Shown here: positions 1 to 10,600 of the stretch, piece after piece
How the letters are laid out: each line of letters begins with the position of its first letter
How positions within the stretch are numbered: position 1 is the stretch's first letter
Assembly (NCBI GenBank): GCA_963576565.1
Contig: OY755038.1
Location: forward strand, 143,196,558 to 143,260,557
DNA from: Aspidapion aeneum
Taxonomy: Eukaryota > Arthropoda > Insecta > Coleoptera > Brentidae
Direction of reading: 5' to 3'
DNA length: 64,000 nucleotides
The notes under the pieces: generated by a model
What the model saw: only the letters and a program-made list of their open reading frames with translations
Told to the model about the DNA's origin: nothing
Databases searched by the model: none
Translations under genes and position numbers: made by a program

Positions 1-395
1 TTAGAGACAAAACCGTCTGATTAACTTCGCAAGATTTGTCACATTGACCAGCAGTGTTCTGAGGAGTCCCATAAGGACGAAACAGTTAACTGTCAACACT
101 TATTAGGTGTCCATTAGATCTTGGACCCCCGTGAGGTTAAGCTTTCAGGCTACCCACGGAAAAATATGAGAGAAACAAAAACTCCTTTTTGCCCGATTAG
201 CCACGAAACTTGATTTTTAAATTCACGGGTACGTTGTTTGTTAAAATTAATTCACTTTGAATAAGTTAAACACTTTGTCGCGACAAAGGTATAAATACAC
301 TATCGTTATAGGAAGGCATAAACGTAAGAATCACTCTTAAAAATACCCAAATTCAAACTAACTTTTAAAAGCGAACCGATTATAACAATTTAAAA
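1..395. other. Unassigned AT-rich sequence
   Basis: No coding region, RNA gene or internal repeat could be supported here. It is AT-rich with a few short A and T runs. Confidence 0.5.
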
Positions 396-545
396 AAAAC
401 TCAACTGCTAAATTTACATGTAACTACTAGTCGCAGTAGGTACAAAATTGATAGGTATACCTATAATATGTACGACATGCTTCAACTTTTAGTTTTGATG
501 CCAGTTTTGTATTTTCATGGATCAATAACCTGATCCATGAAAATA
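396..545 (+). repeat. Partial copy of the 7.6 kb palindromic MITE
   Basis: The stretch with AAATTTACATGTAACTACTA, followed by a GTCGCA motif and a run ending AACCTGATCCATGAAAAT, resembles one arm and the centre of the palindrome at 7625-7857. It is diverged and looks truncated. Confidence 0.5.
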
Positions 546-900
546 TAAACTGCAGCAGGGCGAAAGGAAGGGTTTTTCGATTGTTGTATGTATGTTGTAT
601 GTATGTAAATATGTATGTTTGTGTCACGCTAGATGCTAAAAGGCTGAACCGATTTTGACAAAATAGGGGTCGTTGGATTGCTACTGATCCCGAAGGTGCT
701 ATAGGCTATATTTTTTTTAAACAGGAATCAACATGGCGGTCTTCAGACGCCATTTTGTCACATGATGTAGGCTTTACGGCATACAAATTATCTAAATTTC
801 AGGCGATTTTTTGAAATTCCCTTGATTACCCATTGCAAATGTCCTCTAATTTGCTGTAGTTACTTTGTAGTTCTTCTTGCTCCCACCCATCTCTGCTACT
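546..900 (+). repeat. Dispersed mini-me/HINE-like repeat, copy 1
   Basis: The unit begins near CTGCAGCAGGGCGAAAGGAA, passes through a short TGTATGTATG tract, then a core with GGCTGAACCGATTTTGACAA, and ends in CTCCCACCC-type sequence. The same unit recurs at about 1065-1122 plus 6934-7200, where it is split by the element at 1123-6933. The layout (short GTAT microsatellite, then a conserved AACCGATTT core) is that of mini-me/Helitron-like short elements of insects; that assignment is inferred. The following 900-1065 shows nothing I can assign. Confidence 0.55.
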
Positions 901-1499
901 TATTTCTAACTATATTTTACTTTGTATAATCTCATATTGTATTTACTAGGAAGTTCCAAGTTAGATTCAGGATGAGCATAAACTATCAAAGTCGAACTAA
1001 CAAGTCCGTAAAAGATTCCAACTGCAGCGCTGGTTTTTACACTTATAAAACCCACTATTTCTTGTCATTTTAACCGAACTGCAGCAGGGTGAAAGGAAGG
1101 GTAATGTTTTTCGATTCTTGTACACTGAGAGAAGAATTTTGTAACAATAAAAAACATTTTGTAACTGTTACCAAATGCGTTGCCTATATTTGGCTTATTA
1201 GATATTTGTTTGCAGGTAACAATTCATAAATTTCAACAATTGAAACAAATATTTGTTAATAAAAACAAAATCGTCTGGTAATAGTTAAAAAAAAGCTACA
1301 TTAAGCACTAATATATTGTTGGTATTTAAAAATATATGTGAGTTTAAATATTAATATACTGTATATTTATTATGAGGATCATTCTTATTTAATATTAAAT
1401 TAGTTAATTATGGGTTATTATATAATTAGTAGCGGTAATTATATTTAGTTATTTTGCATTAATAAGGTATTTGTAGGTTTCACGTTCTGCTTAATAAAG

Positions 1500-1891
1500 A
1501 GGGTGTTCATTTTAAAACTTTCCACCCCAGATTTATCGAAAATGATTTTTTTTTAAACATCAAAAACACGTCAATTAATTTATTAAGGAGGACACATTTT
1601 AGCTATTTTAAAATTTTTGTAGTACACATCCCCTTTGAGGGGTACATTTTACTCCTATATTTTTTAAAGTTTTCTTAAATGTCTTTACAAAGGTGTATAA
1701 ATTTTGAAAATCTATCAATTTGTTTTTGACATATTCACTTATTTTTTCAAAGGGAGTGTGTACTACAAAAACTGTTAGATAGCCAAAATGTGTCCTCCTT
1801 AATAAATTAATTGACCTGTTTTTACTTTTTCTCAAAAAAAAAATCATTTTCGAGAAATCTGGGTTGGGAAATTTCAAAATGAACACCCTGT
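1500..1891. mobile_element. Palindromic MITE
   Basis: The left arm starting AGGGTGTTCATTTTAAAAC is the inverted complement of the right arm ending CAAAATGAACACCCTG. The arms stay complementary through TTAATTTATTAAGGAGGACA and a CCCCTTTGAGGGG block, so nearly the whole element folds back. A diverged arm occurs at about 21190-21310. It is non-coding. Confidence 0.75.
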
Positions 1892-1920
1892 ATATTTCTA
1901 TAGGGTTAATGGAAATAAGG

Positions 1921-2052
1921 AAACCAATTTTGATCACACACCTGTATTTCTTTGCGACATTTCGACGATTCATTTTCGTCTTCCTCGGCCTTCCTTAGGA
2001 AGACGAAAATGAATCGTCGAAAAGAAATAAAGTTGTGTGATCAAAATTGGTG
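1921..2052. repeat. Near-perfect hairpin
   Basis: ACCAATTTTGATCACACA with TTCGACGATTCATTTTCGTC is followed, after a short CCTCGGCC spacer, by its inverted complement ending GTGTGATCAAAATTGGT. It looks like a small foldback MITE lying just downstream of the 1500-1891 palindrome. Confidence 0.6.
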
Positions 2053-2226
2053 TCCCTTTTCCCATTAACTCTATAGAAATGAATAAGGTATAGAATAATA
2101 ACAGAATTTTAATAATAATAAAAAGCAAGTTGTTTTGATGAAAAATATTTATTTGTATTTTATTATAAACATAAAAAGACCATGGATCTTTTTAAACCTG
2201 TGGAGTCTATGCATATTAACGCATAT

Positions 2227-2310
2227 ACAAATATAAAAAAATATACCCTTTTTGCAGCTTTTTCTTGAAATACCCTACACATTTACTCTACTACAATACC
2301 TAATATATAA
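2227..2310 (+). repeat. Half copy of the ATACCCTTTTTGCAGC MITE
   Basis: AAATATACCCTTTTTGCAGC, a TTTTTCTTGAAATACCC run and TTTACTCTACTA match one arm of the foldback at 25611-25935 and the half copy at 19975-20045. Confidence 0.55.
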
Positions 2311-2409
2311 ATAAAAAAGAACTAGATAGTTTTTTTATAAAATAAGATTGTAGTCTCAGAGACATGAAGTCTGGTAAAGTATGACTGATCTGTCACATCG
2401 CAATTTTTT

Positions 2410-3175
2410 TTATGGTGGCTGGTAATCTTTGTTTTTTTGCAAAGCTTGGTTAATGAGATATACCCACGTTTGTTTCACATGAGATGCACACAAAATTATG
2501 TCAAAACTGACATAAACGGATTTTACCTCACTATAAGTTGGGGACTCCACCATTACGAAAGGCAGCATGGGTAGCCCATGTTTTTTTAAAATGTTTATCC
2601 TTTGTTCAATTACTTCCTCCACCTCCAAGTCAGTGCTGACCTGAAAAAGAAAATAAATTTTATACATTTGTAAATTTAATACAGAACCAGTGGCATATAT
2701 AAGGTGGGGCCTGGGCCCCCCCTCAAAGTTAAGTTTTTTTTAGATATTTTTCACATATTTTATGAAAATAAACATAAAATAGCCTAAAATACTGCCTCAT
2801 GAGGTATCGCCCCCCCCCCTCGAAATTTTTTCTATATACGCCACTGTAGAGAACATTAAACGTTTGCTTTAAGTTTAGAGGTTTAAACTTCACATTTTTA
2901 TACTCAAGGCTCTTTGCTTAAAAATCTTTAATAATTAATTCAAAGAATTGAAGCCATGATTCAAATGACATCAAATTTAAAATTATTAAAATCACAAAAT
3001 ACAAATATAAAGCATTCTAAAAAAAAATAATAAATAACACGTACTATTCTTACTGCCCTTTAAATAGGATAGCTTTTGTGATTTCTAATAGGATCTGTTA
3101 TTGTGGAAGACCAATCAGCAAGATGCATGTTTTTAACCAACAAAGCCAGATTTGTTTCCATCTTTAAGCGGAAAT
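2410..3175 (-). pseudogene. Two exon-like segments of an unrecognised gene
   Basis: On the minus strand, 3175-3054 follows a good acceptor (T-rich tract then CAG) and reads FRLKMETNLALLVKNMHLAD in one frame, ending at a GTAAGA donor, but an in-frame TAA lies just before that donor. A second segment, 2640-2410, again follows a pyrimidine tract and CAG and reads VSTDLEVEEVIEQRINILKK, then HGLPMLPFVMVESPTYSEVK and further. The interval between them behaves like an intron and contains the hAT-like MITE at 2688-2846. Amino-acid composition looks coding, but I cannot name the family. It may be a captured or element-encoded gene in decay. The splice reading is inference. Confidence 0.3.
2688..2846. 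mobile_element. Short hAT-like MITE
   Basis: The ends CAGTGGCATATA and TATATACGCCACTG form inverted termini, and the interior is a C-rich and G-rich palindrome-like core. The flanks TACAGAAC (2680-2687) and TAGAGAAC (2847-2854) match at 7 of 8 positions, as expected for an 8-bp hAT-type target duplication. A related element lies at 35002-35165. Confidence 0.7.
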
Positions 3176-3825
3176 CTGAAACAAAAAAAAAGAGTATGAA
3201 TTTTATATTAAAGACAAACAAAACCTACGCCTGTGGATACTTGTCGTCAATTAGCACATAAATCAGTTAATTAAAAATTAATCCTATTTACTGTTTGTTT
3301 ATAAAGCAATCAGTTTCGACAGAACAAAAAGTTTATACAATTAATACGTTTTTTTTCTTGAAGCTATATTTCTACCTCTAAATATTTACCTTTAAAGCGT
3401 TATTCCTGATGACTTTTTATTCACTTCGACTCTTGCAACCAAAACACCATTATGATGCCATAAAAATACCCGCGTATTTAGGTCCGTATTAGTACAAAAT
3501 CACAAAAACAAAACGTTGTTTGATCAATGTTTTTCCCAAAACATGGCGTCCCCTTGATTTTTGGGCACACTATCTGCGACGGTCTGTAATACAATGCTAC
3601 GTAGGGCGTCGGGTCGGTTCGGTCTAGACCGCGGCACACACACAATAGGGGAGAGCGGGGCTGGTTGGGCATAGGGGCACGTTGAGACCCCCTATTAACT
3701 CGACAATTAGACGTCAGATGCCAGCGCCACCCACGTGGCAAAGTCACCTTTGCTCATGCATGCATTAGTCCCCAGTGAGAATCTGTGATGTGTCTCCAAG
3801 GAACAGATTTTGACCTATTTTTTTT

Positions 3826-4897
3826 GGCTCTGTAACGAAATAGCGCGTATCAAAACAGCGCCTTTCAAAACAGCGCGTTTTCAGAATAGCGCGTGTTCAA
3901 TATAGCGCGTATCAAAATAGCGCGTGTTCAAAATAGCGCGTATCAAAATAGCGCGTATCAAAATAACGCGTATCAAAATAGCGCGTATCAAAATAGCGCG
4001 TATCAAAATAGCGCGTGTTCAAAATAGCGCGTATCAAAATAGCGCGTATGAAAATAGAGCGTGTAAAAAATAGCGCGTATCAGGTCTGCTTAGGTATATT
4101 CACCTAAACAGTTTGAGCAAGGTCAGATAAGTTATACTTACTTAACCGTTAAATAAACCGATGGCTTGCTATACTTAACACAACTCATATAGTTGGACTA
4201 AGGGGTCTCTTTCTAACATATTTAAAAAAAAAAAAAACTTCTCTGGCTTCTTTTTCGGGATCCTAGAGGGTGTGTAACCAAACCGAACCGAACCGAAACG
4301 AACCGAACCCAAACATTTTTTCCAGTAACTCACTGACCTTCTTCCACCAAAAAAAATGTCACCAAGTCACAGGTCAGAATAGAAACCTACCAAAATAAGG
4401 ATCGGGAAGCTAATTTAGGGAAATAATTTTTTGAAAAAATGTTTCGGTTTGGTTTGGTTTGAATCGGTTCGGTTCGGTTCGGTTCGGTTTGGTTACACCC
4501 TATAGGATCCCGGGATAAAAGTCAAGTTTTTTGTTTTTGAAAAAATATGTTAGAAAGAGACCCCTTACTCGAACTATTTTGTAACAGCGACGTTTGTAAT
4601 GGCGATCTTTCAAAGCGGGGTATTTTTAGACGCGCTATTTTAAAACGCGCTATTTTGAACACACGCTATTTTAAACACGCGCTATTTTGATACGCGCTAT
4701 TTTGATACGCGCTATTTTGATACGCGTTATTTTGAACACGCGCCATTATGATACGCGCTATTTTGATCACGCACCGTTATGATACGCGCTATTTTGATCA
4801 CGCGCTATTTTGATACGCGCTATTTTGAACACGCGCTCAAATGATCGCGCTATTTTGATACGCGCTATTTTGATACGCGCTATTTCATTACAGAGCC
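3826..4897. mobile_element. Foldback element with AGCGCG tandem arms
   Basis: The left arm starts GGCTCTGTAACGAAATAGCG and continues as about fifteen copies of a 15-mer of the form TAGCGCGTATCAAAA. The right arm is the inverted array and ends CGCTATTTCATTACAGAGCC. The centre is a second inverted repeat: GGGGTCTCTTTCTAACATAT and (CCGAA)n on the left (from about 4194), their complements on the right (to about 4570). Both sides carry A followed by at least eight T, compatible with a 9-bp duplication, although this is low-complexity sequence. Long tandem-containing arms resemble foldback or Mutator-like elements. Confidence 0.7.
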
Positions 4898-5649
4898 ATT
4901 TTTTTTTTGGACCTCGTATTTACATTTTACAGATTCTTTTGTTACACCTGCATGCCCCCATTCGGTTTTTTATAGTTAACTTTATATATTTAGACAGAGT
5001 TTAATGAAATTATAACGATGCTAATATTTACGCAAACATGGTTGCCGACTCTCTCAATTTTGTATGTAGGTGTGGGGCTAGTTGAGCCAAAAAGTTCGGG
5101 GCACGTTGGGCCACCGGCTCAGCTAACCCCATACATTTTCTAAAAACATTTTTTTTTATTTGAAGGTTAAAATCAGCATGCGTCCGTATGATGGACTAAA
5201 AATCACGTCATGTAATAATTCTCGCCCTAAACAAATGTTTTAGATTGTCTGCCCCTTGTAGTTATTTATCAAAGTTACCTTTGGCAACGCTGAAACGCTT
5301 TCGACTAGAATCGGGCATATTGCGGTCTCTTAATAATATATGCTATATTCTATCTGTTTTTTACCCTCTTATGGAAATTAGGCCCCCTAGATGTGGACTT
5401 GTTAACGTGGTATCTTTGTTAGTCTTGGAGATATAAAGCTAATTTCTTTACAATCTTGATTGGTGTTCTCTTGCAAACAAAACGATTAGTATTTCTGTAA
5501 AACTAAGTTATTGGCAGAAGTTATAAGCCAAAGATTGTAAAAAAACAGTAAAAAAGCCGCCATTTATATATTAATGACATCACACAGACCCGTCAACTCA
5601 AATTTGAGGCAAACACCCGGTGACTTAAAATTGTGTGATCTATTATTAC

Positions 5650-6036
5650 CAATCGATCTAAGGAAATTTTAAAAATTCGTGCTTTTCCGAAAGCTGGCGA
5701 AAGAAAGACCAAGAATATCAACCGAAGAAAATGGTCAACAGCTATACTAACTGAAACTCCGGTTAAAGAAGAGTTGGAACGTGAAAAAAGTAAAAAAAAG
5801 AATAAAAAAAAGAAAAATCTGTAACCAAAAATGTCTTCAAGGGAAAGAAGCATAGAAAAACTACTCAAAAAAGGACACTGAAAGATGACAGCGATGATGA
5901 AGAGGAAACATTTTGTCTAGTCTGCATGGAACCATTCTCAAACAGCAAACCAAAAGAAAAATGGGTACAATGTTTAACTTACAAGTTTTGGGCCCATGAA
6001 ACATGTGCTGATGCAGGGTTTACTTATGTTTGCTAA
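5650..6036 (+). pseudogene. Pogo-like transposase C-terminal remnant
   Basis: The plus strand reads a lysine-rich linker with the PKAGERKTKNINRRKWSTAI and LTETPVKEELE pattern. After interrupting stops it reads EEETFCLVCMEPFSNSKPKE, then KWVQCLTYKFWAHETCADAG and FTYVC. This CxxC...C...HxxC arrangement is the zinc-finger tail typical of insect pogo/Tigger-like DDE transposases. In family members a cysteine usually stands where tyrosine precedes KFWAH. The catalytic DDE core is not visible, so the gene is dead. It lies inside the TIR element at 3648-6417, in the expected position near the 3' end. Confidence 0.6.
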
Positions 6037-6933
6037 AACCGTAATTCCGATTCAGACTAGAGCAAGAATTAGGCTACTTTATATTGTTTGTTTTTTAAGA
6101 AAGTTAAAGTTTAGTATTTTATTATTATCAATAAAAATAATCTAAGAATTTCCTGTTATTTTATGTTGCATATATACAGTTATTAATTATTCAACCATTC
6201 CCAACTTGCCCCATCGTATGGCCCAACTTACTCCGTGGGTGGGGTTAGTTGGGCCGCTTGCAAGGGTGCTAGAAAAAAGTGTTTTTTAAGTTTGAATGCA
6301 TAGTTTTAAAAACCAATATTTGCCTTAAACATATTATAATTGTAAAACTGTAAGTAATATAGCAATGCTTTTATTTACATTTATGTAAAAAGTGGCTCAA
6401 CTAGCCCCGCTCTCCCCTACAAAATGTCAACCGAAACGTCACGATCTACGCGCGACAAGGCCCGAGCCGAGACGTTACAAAGTTATATTGCTCGATAATA
6501 TCGCTTGTTAATAGTACTACTAAATTTGTTGTGAACTTTACGAGGTAATTAATAGAAACCAATTCAGACCGTTACAATAACAAAATCACGCCATAACATT
6601 ATACAAAAAATGTTTGTTGTAATAAACACAAAGAAATATTTGCCAATATTAAGAGTATATTTATATTTGGGAAATTTTAAGTATTAATAACAAAGACGTT
6701 CTGTTACCTTAAAAGAAAGAGTGTTTTGGTTATGGTTATAATAAGGCAATTAATATTTAAAAAAACCTCAAATTATTAAAGAAACAAATTAAATAATATT
6801 TATAACTAAACACTTTACAAAAGGTTTGTTACCAATAATTAATGATATTTGCTTTTAATATTTTTTAATGAGCACAACAAAAATCAGGTTTACCAAATAT
6901 TTGTTAATAATAAAATCGTTTTTTTTTTCAGTG

Positions 6934-7200
6934 TATGTATTTAAATATGTATGTTTGTGTCACGCTAGAGGCTGAACGGCGGAACCGATTTTGACAAAAA
7001 GGTGTCGCTGAATTGCTACTGATATCGAAGGTGCTATAGGCTATATTTTTTTAAACATGAACCGCTATTTTGTCATATGATGTAGGCTTTAATTATCTAA
7101 TTTTCAGGCGATTTTATTGAAATTCCTGTGACTAATTTGCTGTAGTTACTTTGTAGTCCTCCCAGCTCCCACCCTTCTCCTCCCTGCCATTTCCCCCACC
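6934..7200 (+). repeat. Dispersed mini-me/HINE-like repeat, copy 2 (distal part)
   Basis: It continues the copy that starts near 1065 and is split by the 1123-6933 insertion. It contains TATGTTTGTGTCACGCTAGA, a GGAACCGATTTTGACAAAAA core and the closing CTCCCACCC block, parallel to 546-900. Confidence 0.6.
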
Positions 7201-7204
7201 CTAT

Positions 7205-7470
7205 TCAAAAACCATATTCGCAAAATTTTATCAAATATAGAGCGATTTCAAAAATTCTTTCTGCATTCGCTTTAAGATTTTTTTTTCAACAACATTTTAC
7301 TAGTTCCCCCCCGCCTCTCCCTCTCTTCTCCCCTCCCTCCTTATTAGTAATAGTTGTAGCTACACCTTTCACAAATTCAGAGCGGTTTCAAAAATTCTTT
7401 CGGCACACTCTTTAAGATCTTTTTCGACACCATTTTACTAGTTCCCTCCTCCCTCTCTACTCCCCCACCT
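7205..7470 (+). repeat. Two-copy tandem duplication
   Basis: A unit with AGAGCGATTTCAAAAATTCT, TTTAAGAT, an ACACCATTTTACTAGTTCC-type end and C/T-rich sequence appears twice in direct orientation, moderately diverged. Confidence 0.5.
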
Positions 7471-7624
7471 TCACTCAATGGAAGGTAACACTGTTCGCGT
7501 CCGTACAAAATCAACACGTACTTTTTGGGTAAAGCTAAATGAATTGTAAATGCATAGTGCTTTTTATAAGGCTGAATAAGGACTAAATCTGAAAGTTGGA
7601 AATAATTTTTTTTTTAAATAAAAA

Positions 7625-7857
7625 ACACCCTACTGCCAAATTTACTTTTAACTACTAGTCGCAATTGAGTACAAAATTACCCAATAACCTGATTCATAAA
7701 AATACAAAACTGTATAATTTCGTAAGTGCGTTTTAGGCCTCAAAACTAAAAGTTGAAGCATGTCGTACATTATAACGTTGTTTGATGGAAGTATACCTAT
7801 CAATTTTGTACTTACCTGTGACTAGTAGTTAAAAGTAAATTTAGCAGTTGGGTGTTT
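7625..7857. mobile_element. Palindromic MITE
   Basis: The left arm CACCCTACTGCCAAATTTAC plus TTTTAACTACTAG is inverted in the right arm, which contains CTAGTAGTTAAAAGTAAATT and ends AGCAGTTGGGTG. The inner arms also pair (GAGTACAAAATT with AATTTTGTACTT). A truncated relative lies at 396-545. Confidence 0.7.
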
Positions 7858-7859
7858 TT

Positions 7860-8433
7860 TTTTGTTTAAAAAATTTTTTATTTCAAAAGTTTTTAACGCC
7901 ATTTATTTCTTGCGTTATTTAATATTTCTAAAATTTTCGCCTGTGACGCTTTTTTTTTGGTTTTTGTCTACAATTGCCATTTTTCCCGAAAATTTTTGAC
8001 GTCATTTATTTCTTAAATTATTATCCTTTGTCTAAAGTTTTCTTCAAGGGTGCCATTTTTTCCGAAAAGCAGTTTTCTTTCGTTTTTTTTTATAAAATTT
8101 GCGGCTGCGGCGCCAAATTTTTCTACAATTTTCATTTTTGCAGTAATCTTTTTATTTAATTTTTCGAAAATTTCCGCCTCGCCGCCCTTTTTTTATCCAT
8201 TTAAATAAATAACTATATTATTTTAAACGTTTTATATTTGCACCCCCTAAAAATAATGCTGCCTACGCCCATGATCGATACCCTTTCTTTAAACTAAGGT
8301 TGGAAAGTACCCAAATTTCCCCAAATCGATAGTATGGTCTTTTGGACAGCCATTTTCTTAGATTTTTCTGAGTGTGACGGCCCTGATATGTATGTGTATC
8401 AACAGAAAAAAAAGTACCACTTTATCTGCAGGT
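7860..8433. other. Degenerate T-rich repeats, then unassigned sequence
   Basis: Segments of the type GCCATTT plus TTCCCGAAAATTTTTGACGT recur loosely at about 80-90 bp spacing to about 8200. Similar degenerate stretches occur at 25170-25470 (opposite strand) and 27750-27930. The last 230 bases show nothing assignable. Confidence 0.4.
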
Positions 8434-10149
8434 GATATGTCTGTATGTCTGTATGTCTGTATGTCTGTATGTCTGTATGTCTGTATGTCTGTATGTCTGT
8501 ATGTCTGTATGTCTGTATGTCTGTATGTCTGTATGTCTGTCTGTCTGTATGTCTGTATGTCTGTATGTCTGTATGTCTGTATGTCTGTATGTCTGTATGT
8601 CTGTATGTCTGTATGTCTGTATGTCTGTATGTCTGTATGTCTGTATGTCTGTATGTCTGTATGTCTGTATGTCTGTATGTCTGTATGTCTGTATGTCTGT
8701 ATGTCTGTATGTCTGTATGTCTGTATGTCTGTATGTCTGTATGTCTGTATGTCTGTATGTCTGTATGTCTGTATGTCTGTATGTCTGTATGTCTGTATGT
8801 CTGTATGTCTGTATGTCTGTATGTCTGTATGTCTGTATGTCTGTATGTCTGTATGTCTGTATGTCTGTATGTCTGTATGTCTGTATGTCTGTATGTCTGT
8901 ATGTCTGTATGTCTGTATGTCTGTATGTCTGTATGTCTGTATGTCTGTATGTCTGTATGTCTGTATGTCTGTATGTCTGTATGTCTGTATGTCTGTATGT
9001 CTGTATGTCTGTATGTCTGTATGTCTGTATGTCTGTATGTCTGTATGTCTGTATGTCTGTATGTCTGTATGTCTGTATGTCTGTATGTCTGTATGTCTGT
9101 ATGTCTGTATGTCTGTATGTCTGTATGTCTGTATGTCTGTATGTCTGTATGTCTGTATGTCTGTATGTCTGTATGTCTGTATGTCTGTATGTCTGTATGT
9201 CTGTATGTCTGTATGTCTGTATGTCTGTATGTCTGTATGTCTGTATGTCTGTATGTCTGTATGTCTGTATGTCTGTATGTCTGTATGTCTGTATGTCTGT
9301 ATGTCTGTATGTCTGTATGTCTGTATGTCTGTATGTCTGTATGTCTGTATGTCTGTATGTCTGTATGTCTGTATGTCTGTATGTCTGTATGTCTGTATGT
9401 CTGTATGTCTGTATGTCTGTATGTCTGTATGTCTGTATGTCTGTATGTCTGTATGTCTGTATGTCTGTATGTCTGTATGTCTGTATGTCTGTATGTCTGT
9501 ATGTCTGTATGTCTGTATGTCTGTATGTCTGTATGTCTGTATGTCTGTATGTCTGTATGTCTGTATGTCTGTATGTCTGTATGTCTGTATGTCTGTATGT
9601 CTGTATGTCTGTATGTCTGTATGTCTGTATGTCTGTATGTCTGTATGTCTGTATGTCTGTATGTCTGTTTGTCTGTATGTCTGTATGTCTGTATGTCTGT
9701 ATGTCTGTATGTCTGTATGTCTGTATGTCTGTATGTCTGTATGTCTGTATGTCTGTATGTCTGTATGTCTGTATGTCTGTATGTCTGTATGTCTGTATGT
9801 CTGTACGTCTGTACGTCTGTATGTCTGTATGTCTGTATGTCTGTATGTCTGTATGTCTGTATGTCTGTATGTCTGTATGTCTGTATGTCTGTATGTCTGT
9901 TTGTCTGTATGTCTGTATGTCTGTATGTCTGTATGTCTGTATGTCTGTATGTCTGTATGTCTGTATGTCTGTATGTCTGTATGTCTGTATGTCTGTATGT
10001 CTGTATGTCTGTATGTCTGTATGTCTGTATGTCTGTATGTCTGTATGTCTGTATGTCTGTATGTCTGTATGTCTGTATGTCTGTATGTCTGTATGTCTGT
10101 ATGTCTGTATGTCTGTATGTCTGTATGTCTGTATGTCTGTATGTCTGTA

Positions 10150-10198
<49 letters not shown>

Positions 10199-10203
10199 GA
10201 CTG
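8434..10203. repeat. 1.77 kb (TATGTCTG)n minisatellite ending in (TCTG)n
   Basis: An 8-bp unit TATGTCTG runs for about 215 copies with very few variants: TCTG in place of TATG near 8535, TTTG near 9668 and 9900, TACG twice near 9805. It changes to pure TCTG for about twelve units at 10150-10197. It ends in CTGACTGACATAACTCAAAA, shared with the second array at 13683-14202. Because 8 is not a multiple of 3 and no phase gives a stop, every frame is open on both strands, so the long open frames here are artefacts. Confidence 0.95.
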
Positions 10204-10267
10204 ACATAACTCAAAAACCGCTTACTCGATTTGAATGAAATTTGGTACCTAGGCTGGGTATGGTGGT

Positions 10268-10306
<39 letters not shown>

Positions 10307-10310
10307 CTGT
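10204..10310 (+). repeat. Mini-me-type core followed by (AT)n
   Basis: The core reads CATAACTCAAAAACCGCTTA then CTCGATTTGAATGAAATTTG and GTACCTAGGCTGGGTATGGT, and is followed by about 17 AT units. The order (GTCY)n, conserved core, (TA)n is that described for dipteran mini-me elements. The same core follows the array at 13683-14202 but without the AT run. Confidence 0.65.
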
Positions 10311-10322
10311 GAGCGTGAGCTT

Positions 10323-10600
10323 AGGGGCCCATATATTGGCAGAATATGTTATATATGTATTTGTCGGAGTTATTATTGTTTGAGGTAAGTTTTTCCTCTG
10401 TGCGCTTCTTTCCGTGTGCGCTTTTTTCCTTGTGTACTTTTTTCCACAGGCGATTTCTTCCTTGAGTGCTGTTTTTTCTGGGCGCTATTTCCTGAATCAA
10501 CAAAAGTATAATTTTACAGTCTTTAACTGTAGTAGCTAGCTAGCCGCCTTTATACTTTACATATTTTTTCGGGTTCTGGTTGGGTGATTTGAGGGGAGGG
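10323..10600 (+). repeat. Dispersed repeat with TGTGCGCTTTTTTCC motifs
   Basis: It contains GCCCATATATTGGCAGA, several TGTGCGCTTTTTTCC-like units and a GTAGTAGCTAGC..CCGCC block. The same order of motifs recurs at 15475-15670, and the CGCAC/AAAAAAG units appear inverted at about 13535-13625. It may be the right part of the mini-me-like element. Confidence 0.6.

Larger units (their letters stand above)
3648..6417 (+). mobile_element. Pogo-like (Tc1/mariner superfamily) transposon, decayed
   Basis: The termini GGGGAGAGCGGGGCTGGTTG and the inverted complement of CTCAACTAGCCCCGCTCTCC-type sequence are bordered by TA on both sides (3646-3647 and 6418-6419). Subterminal blocks repeat the GGGGTTAGTTGGGCC motif near 5072-5140 and 6190-6260. 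The right half carries a decayed C-terminal transposase segment (5650-6036). The left half is interrupted by a large foldback (3826-4897). TA duplication and the transposase tail support the superfamily; the exact family is inferred. Confidence 0.7.
1123..6933. mobile_element. TA-flanked TIR element with nested insertions
   Basis: The left end CACTGAGAGAAG and the right end CTTTTTTTTTTCAGTG are inverted and each is bordered by TA. The flanks together rebuild the dispersed repeat seen intact at 546-900, so 1123-6933 behaves as one insertion. Subterminal AT-rich sequence on both sides shares AACAAATATTTG motifs. Inside are a palindromic MITE, exon-like minus-strand segments, a small hAT-like MITE and a nested pogo-like element. 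No transposase belonging to the outer element was recognised. The termini are short, so two ends of different insertions cannot be excluded. Confidence 0.45.

Noticed and set aside
8434..10203. CRISPR-like or centromeric array
   Set aside because: There are no spacers, and the unit is a simple 8-mer attached to a dispersed mini-me-type core.
8358..10238. Five long overlapping open frames of 590-618 codons on both strands
   Set aside because: They are translations of the stop-free 8-bp tandem repeat in every phase; no coding signal.
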